This document shows, piece by piece, positions 61,011 through 64,000 of a DNA stretch of 64,000 bases. The notes beneath the pieces were generated by a model. The model was not told where the DNA came from. It worked only from the letters and a program-made list of their open reading frames with translations, and searched no databases. Source of the stretch: Salvator merianae (Eukaryota > Chordata > Lepidosauria > Squamata > Teiidae); assembly GCA_003586115.2 (NCBI GenBank), contig QVOM02000116.1, forward strand, positions 39,376,128-39,440,127, read 5' to 3'. A program made the translations under genes and the position numbers. Position 1 is the first letter of the stretch, and the number at the start of each line of letters is the position of its first letter.

Positions 61011-64000
61011 TGCCCTGAAGGCAAAGTCCTCACCTTGTTAATATTAAACACGTAAGACAGCTCTTGTGAAAATTATAAACACATCATTTTGCATTTCACA
61101 GTCAAAAAAAGGTGAGATAAGGAAATAAAAGTGGCTCGCTTGTAAGAGGCACACAGGTATCTGTTTGGCCACTATTAGAACAGGCACCTTCACTAGATGG
61201 ACATTTGGACTGAGTAAATAGAATCTTGGTCATGCCTCAATGCCAACCTCAAGTTCACTCCAATTTTAGGCATGTTGTGCCCTCAAAAGCCTTAAACTAA
61301 AAGCTAAAACTGCCACCCTGGAAGATTCAGCTCTCTCCCCAATGCCGGTAATTTGAACATTGCTAGGAAGATGGATGTTGCGAGCCCATTCTAGTGTTCT
61401 ATACCAAAAGCCACTATCCTGGGTCTTCAAAGCAGCAGTAAAGGTACCCTTATACTGTACATACTTGAGAATGAAAGCTATGAACACACTGAGGCTGAGC
61501 TTTCAACAGCATGGAAAGAAACTGGGACACAACAAACATGAAAAAAAAACCTGGGAAACAATACTGATGTTATGGCTCTTTCAGTTATGCAGCTGAAACC
61601 TGCACAAAGAAGTAAAGCCTACAATCGTACACACTTGTCTGCATCTTATCAGCAAAGGGAACAAGGTTTGGTAATAAGTTTTTCAAATAAAAAATATCAC
61701 GATGTCCTTTCATTCTGCAACATGTGTTATTTCTGGTAACTCAAAACACTTTAACCTTTGCACCACTTTGCAAAATTCACATGAGTCATTTACTTCTGGA
61801 CTTCACCCGACTTCACAGTTGGCGCCAAATGTGTTTCTGCCAAAGTGCAAATATTTTTTCTTGATACCATGAACAATAACTGAGATTCAGTGATTTCATC
61901 ATTTACTTAGCTATAAGAGAGAAAAAAGCAAACAATCCTATTTTAAACAGTGCACCTGGTCTAATATATATAATAGATACACCCTGAGATTCCTCTGAAA
62001 TGCAAGAGGAAAAATGAATTGGCTTTAAACTCCATCATGCCCTCTAACAGTAATCTTAGGCAATTGAGGACCTTTATCAGTTTGGTTACCAGAAAGTTGC
62101 AAGGGAACTGATGCCAAGAATTTAAAGAAAAGTCAGGAAGACTGAGATCAGTTGAGGCACAAAATTCTATACCTAAGGCTACATAAAGGAAAAATGGAAG
62201 GAAGAAACACCTCCCCAGCATAATATACCAGTTTTTCAGTTCCTAAAATTTAGGGAACTGCCATCCACTTCATGGCTATAGAACATCCATTTTTGGAGAA
62301 AGTTATGCCACAGCAGGGGGCTGTGTATTTAGAGGAGAAAAGTCTCCCTTCTCAGCTCTTTGAAGTCCATTCCCTGTTCCTGCTTTTGAGATCGGAAGTT
62401 CCTTTTTCTAAGCAAGAGTGTTTCTTGACATGAAAGGTCATTTTATCATATGTGACTGACTTATGAAAACACACACCAAGAACATGGATAAAATTACACA
62501 GACTGATGATTCTGAGGACTGATATTTCAATGAGACTACATATTTTTCTTTGGGGTATAATGCACTTAAAATTAGAAAACATAAAAAAATTCTTTAGTAT
62601 ATATGATTATGGTAATGAGACTGCTATATATGCAAGAATGGAAAAATTCAGTACTACCAATAATAGCAAAGTAGTTGGTCAAACTAACAGATTCAGTAGA
62701 AATGGGCACGTCTGATTAGGGATAAATGAATGGGTCCTTTTAGTAAAAATTGGGAATCCTTCACTGACTTTCTGTGCAAACAAAAGAACATCTCAACTTT
62801 GGGTTTTGAGAATTAGTATGGTTACAGGAAGTGAAGATATAGTAAATTAAAGGTGGAAGTTAAATTTTGAATTTGGATATAACCACCAGTGGAAGGACTG
62901 GAAGTCCCTTTTAGCTTACTGCATATATGTATCTGTTTTGTCTCTCTCCCCCCCCCCCAAATATCCAATACTGTAAATGGTTTTTCCCTTTTTTAAAAAA
63001 AGCAAGAGTGTTCCTCTGTGGGTAGGGTTTCTTTGCAACACTGAGCTATGCATCCCACTTTTTCACTAATACCTTATTTTATTTTCAATTTATCACTATT
63101 TGAGAATAAAAATATATAGCGCAATATATGATACTGTAAAAACAAACTGGATGCAGTTCTTCTCTTACAAGTATTTTCTTTTATTATATCTATGTGATCT
63201 GACTGTAGAACCAAACAGTGTATACCTGTTACTGTTCACTACCTTGTGCATCATTACTGATCTATGAAGTAGCACTTAGATTAACAGGGATGGGCTGCAG
63301 ACAACTGCCTTCAAAAATCTTTCAGCCTGATTCCAAAAAGAGTTAGCTGTGTATTAGCCCATCAATGGTTTCATCATTTCCATCAAAGTCTACAGAGAAG
63401 CAAGCTTTTAGCATCTCATTTGTGATACTGTGACAATACAGTATCATGCAAAGAACAGTCATTCCACAAACAATGAAAATTTACCTTCCGTAATTTGTAC
63501 TCCTTCAAGCTTTTAACTTTGAAATACACTAACCTTATGATACATGCATCTGTTACACATATTTTCACTTACACAGTTTCAATATTTTACTCCCTCATCA
63601 CTTTTACAATCTGCAATCTAGGCAATCACCTCAATAGAGAGCTCCAGGACCAGATGGGATAGTTTTATCCCTCCCTCCAGGGCCAGTACAACAGCAAGTA
63701 CTGTTGGGTCTTCTCATATCCTGCTTCTGCACTGTCCTCTACACTCTGGGCATGCCTTCTGTTCATGCTGAAAGAGCTAGCAGGTGATGGCGATTCCTGT
63801 TTGCTTCTGCAGATACTACTGAACCAAGGGTTTCAGCATCATCTGAACAACAGGCATGCTCCTTTACTCAACTTGCCTTTTTCCACATTTAAAGGACTAG
63901 CAGGGCAGCGATCCCTTTTTGCTTTTGATACTGCCCACATGCTTTAGTTTCCCACTGGTTGTTAAGCTCCGTGCACTTCCCCAACACTATTCCCCTCCAG

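Larger units (their letters stand above)
54736..64000 (-). other. EPC1: EPC1 intron 1, partial
   Basis: Inferred to be intron because exon 2 begins at 54735 and no first exon, start codon context or CpG-island promoter was found up to the window edge. Besides the L2 and hAT-like elements listed separately, 54736-56640, 59730-60940 and 61010-64000 hold no nameable feature apart from a cytosine run at about 62948-62958. Confidence 0.7.

Noticed and set aside
55000..64000. EPC1 first coding exon on the minus strand.
   Set aside because: Looked for the reverse complement of the conserved N-terminal segment with a donor site; nothing matched. It is probably beyond the window.
1..64000. CRISPR arrays, operons, phage or other prokaryotic systems.
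   Set aside because: The window is vertebrate nuclear DNA; no regularly spaced short repeats or compact gene clusters are present.

Overview
The window is nuclear DNA from a vertebrate, most likely a squamate reptile (lizard, gecko or snake). The base composition is AT-rich, the introns are GT-AG, and there are no bacterial-style gene arrays. The interspersed repeats are CR1 and L2 LINE remnants, tRNA-derived SINEs with squamate-like tails, and several small terminal-inverted-repeat DNA elements. The squamate assignment is an inference from repeat style and from how far the one protein diverges from its mammalian counterpart.

Only one protein-coding gene is supported: EPC1 (enhancer of polycomb homolog 1), on the minus strand. 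Fourteen coding exons can be placed to the base, from 54735 down to the stop codon at 29699, in a fully consistent reading frame (2409 nt, 802 residues plus stop). The first coding exon, about 50 residues in other vertebrates, was not found and should lie beyond 64000. The 3'UTR probably ends near 28420, after an AATAAA signal on the minus strand. EPC1 is a scaffold subunit of the NuA4/TIP60 histone acetyltransferase complex.

Layout. 1-28400: intergenic sequence downstream of EPC1, with no supportable gene. It holds old LINE tails, a 93-bp minisatellite (about 5300-5590), a 136-bp near-perfect palindrome (3270-3405), a degenerate LINE C-terminus (13100-13860), a ~158-bp tandem duplication (15086-15382), a SINE with a (GGA)n tail (18720-19050), several inverted-repeat elements (19-27 kb) and an L2 fragment (27180-27830). 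28420-29771: last EPC1 exon and 3'UTR. 30967-32855: exons 11-14, including a predicted 48-nt intron. 32856-44047: an 11.2-kb intron full of repeats. 44048-49810: exons 3-10, with a ~440-bp foldback in one intron. 49811-54575: intron 2 with a CR1 copy. 54576-54735: exon 2. 54736-64000: part of intron 1, with a long degenerate L2 that was later interrupted by a GC-rich 227-bp hAT-like element with a perfect 8-bp target duplication.

I see no new multi-gene system. The most interesting items are the ultrashort EPC1 intron next to a fast-changing exon, the long foldbacks transcribed within EPC1, and several small inverted-repeat DNA element families with more than one copy in the window.
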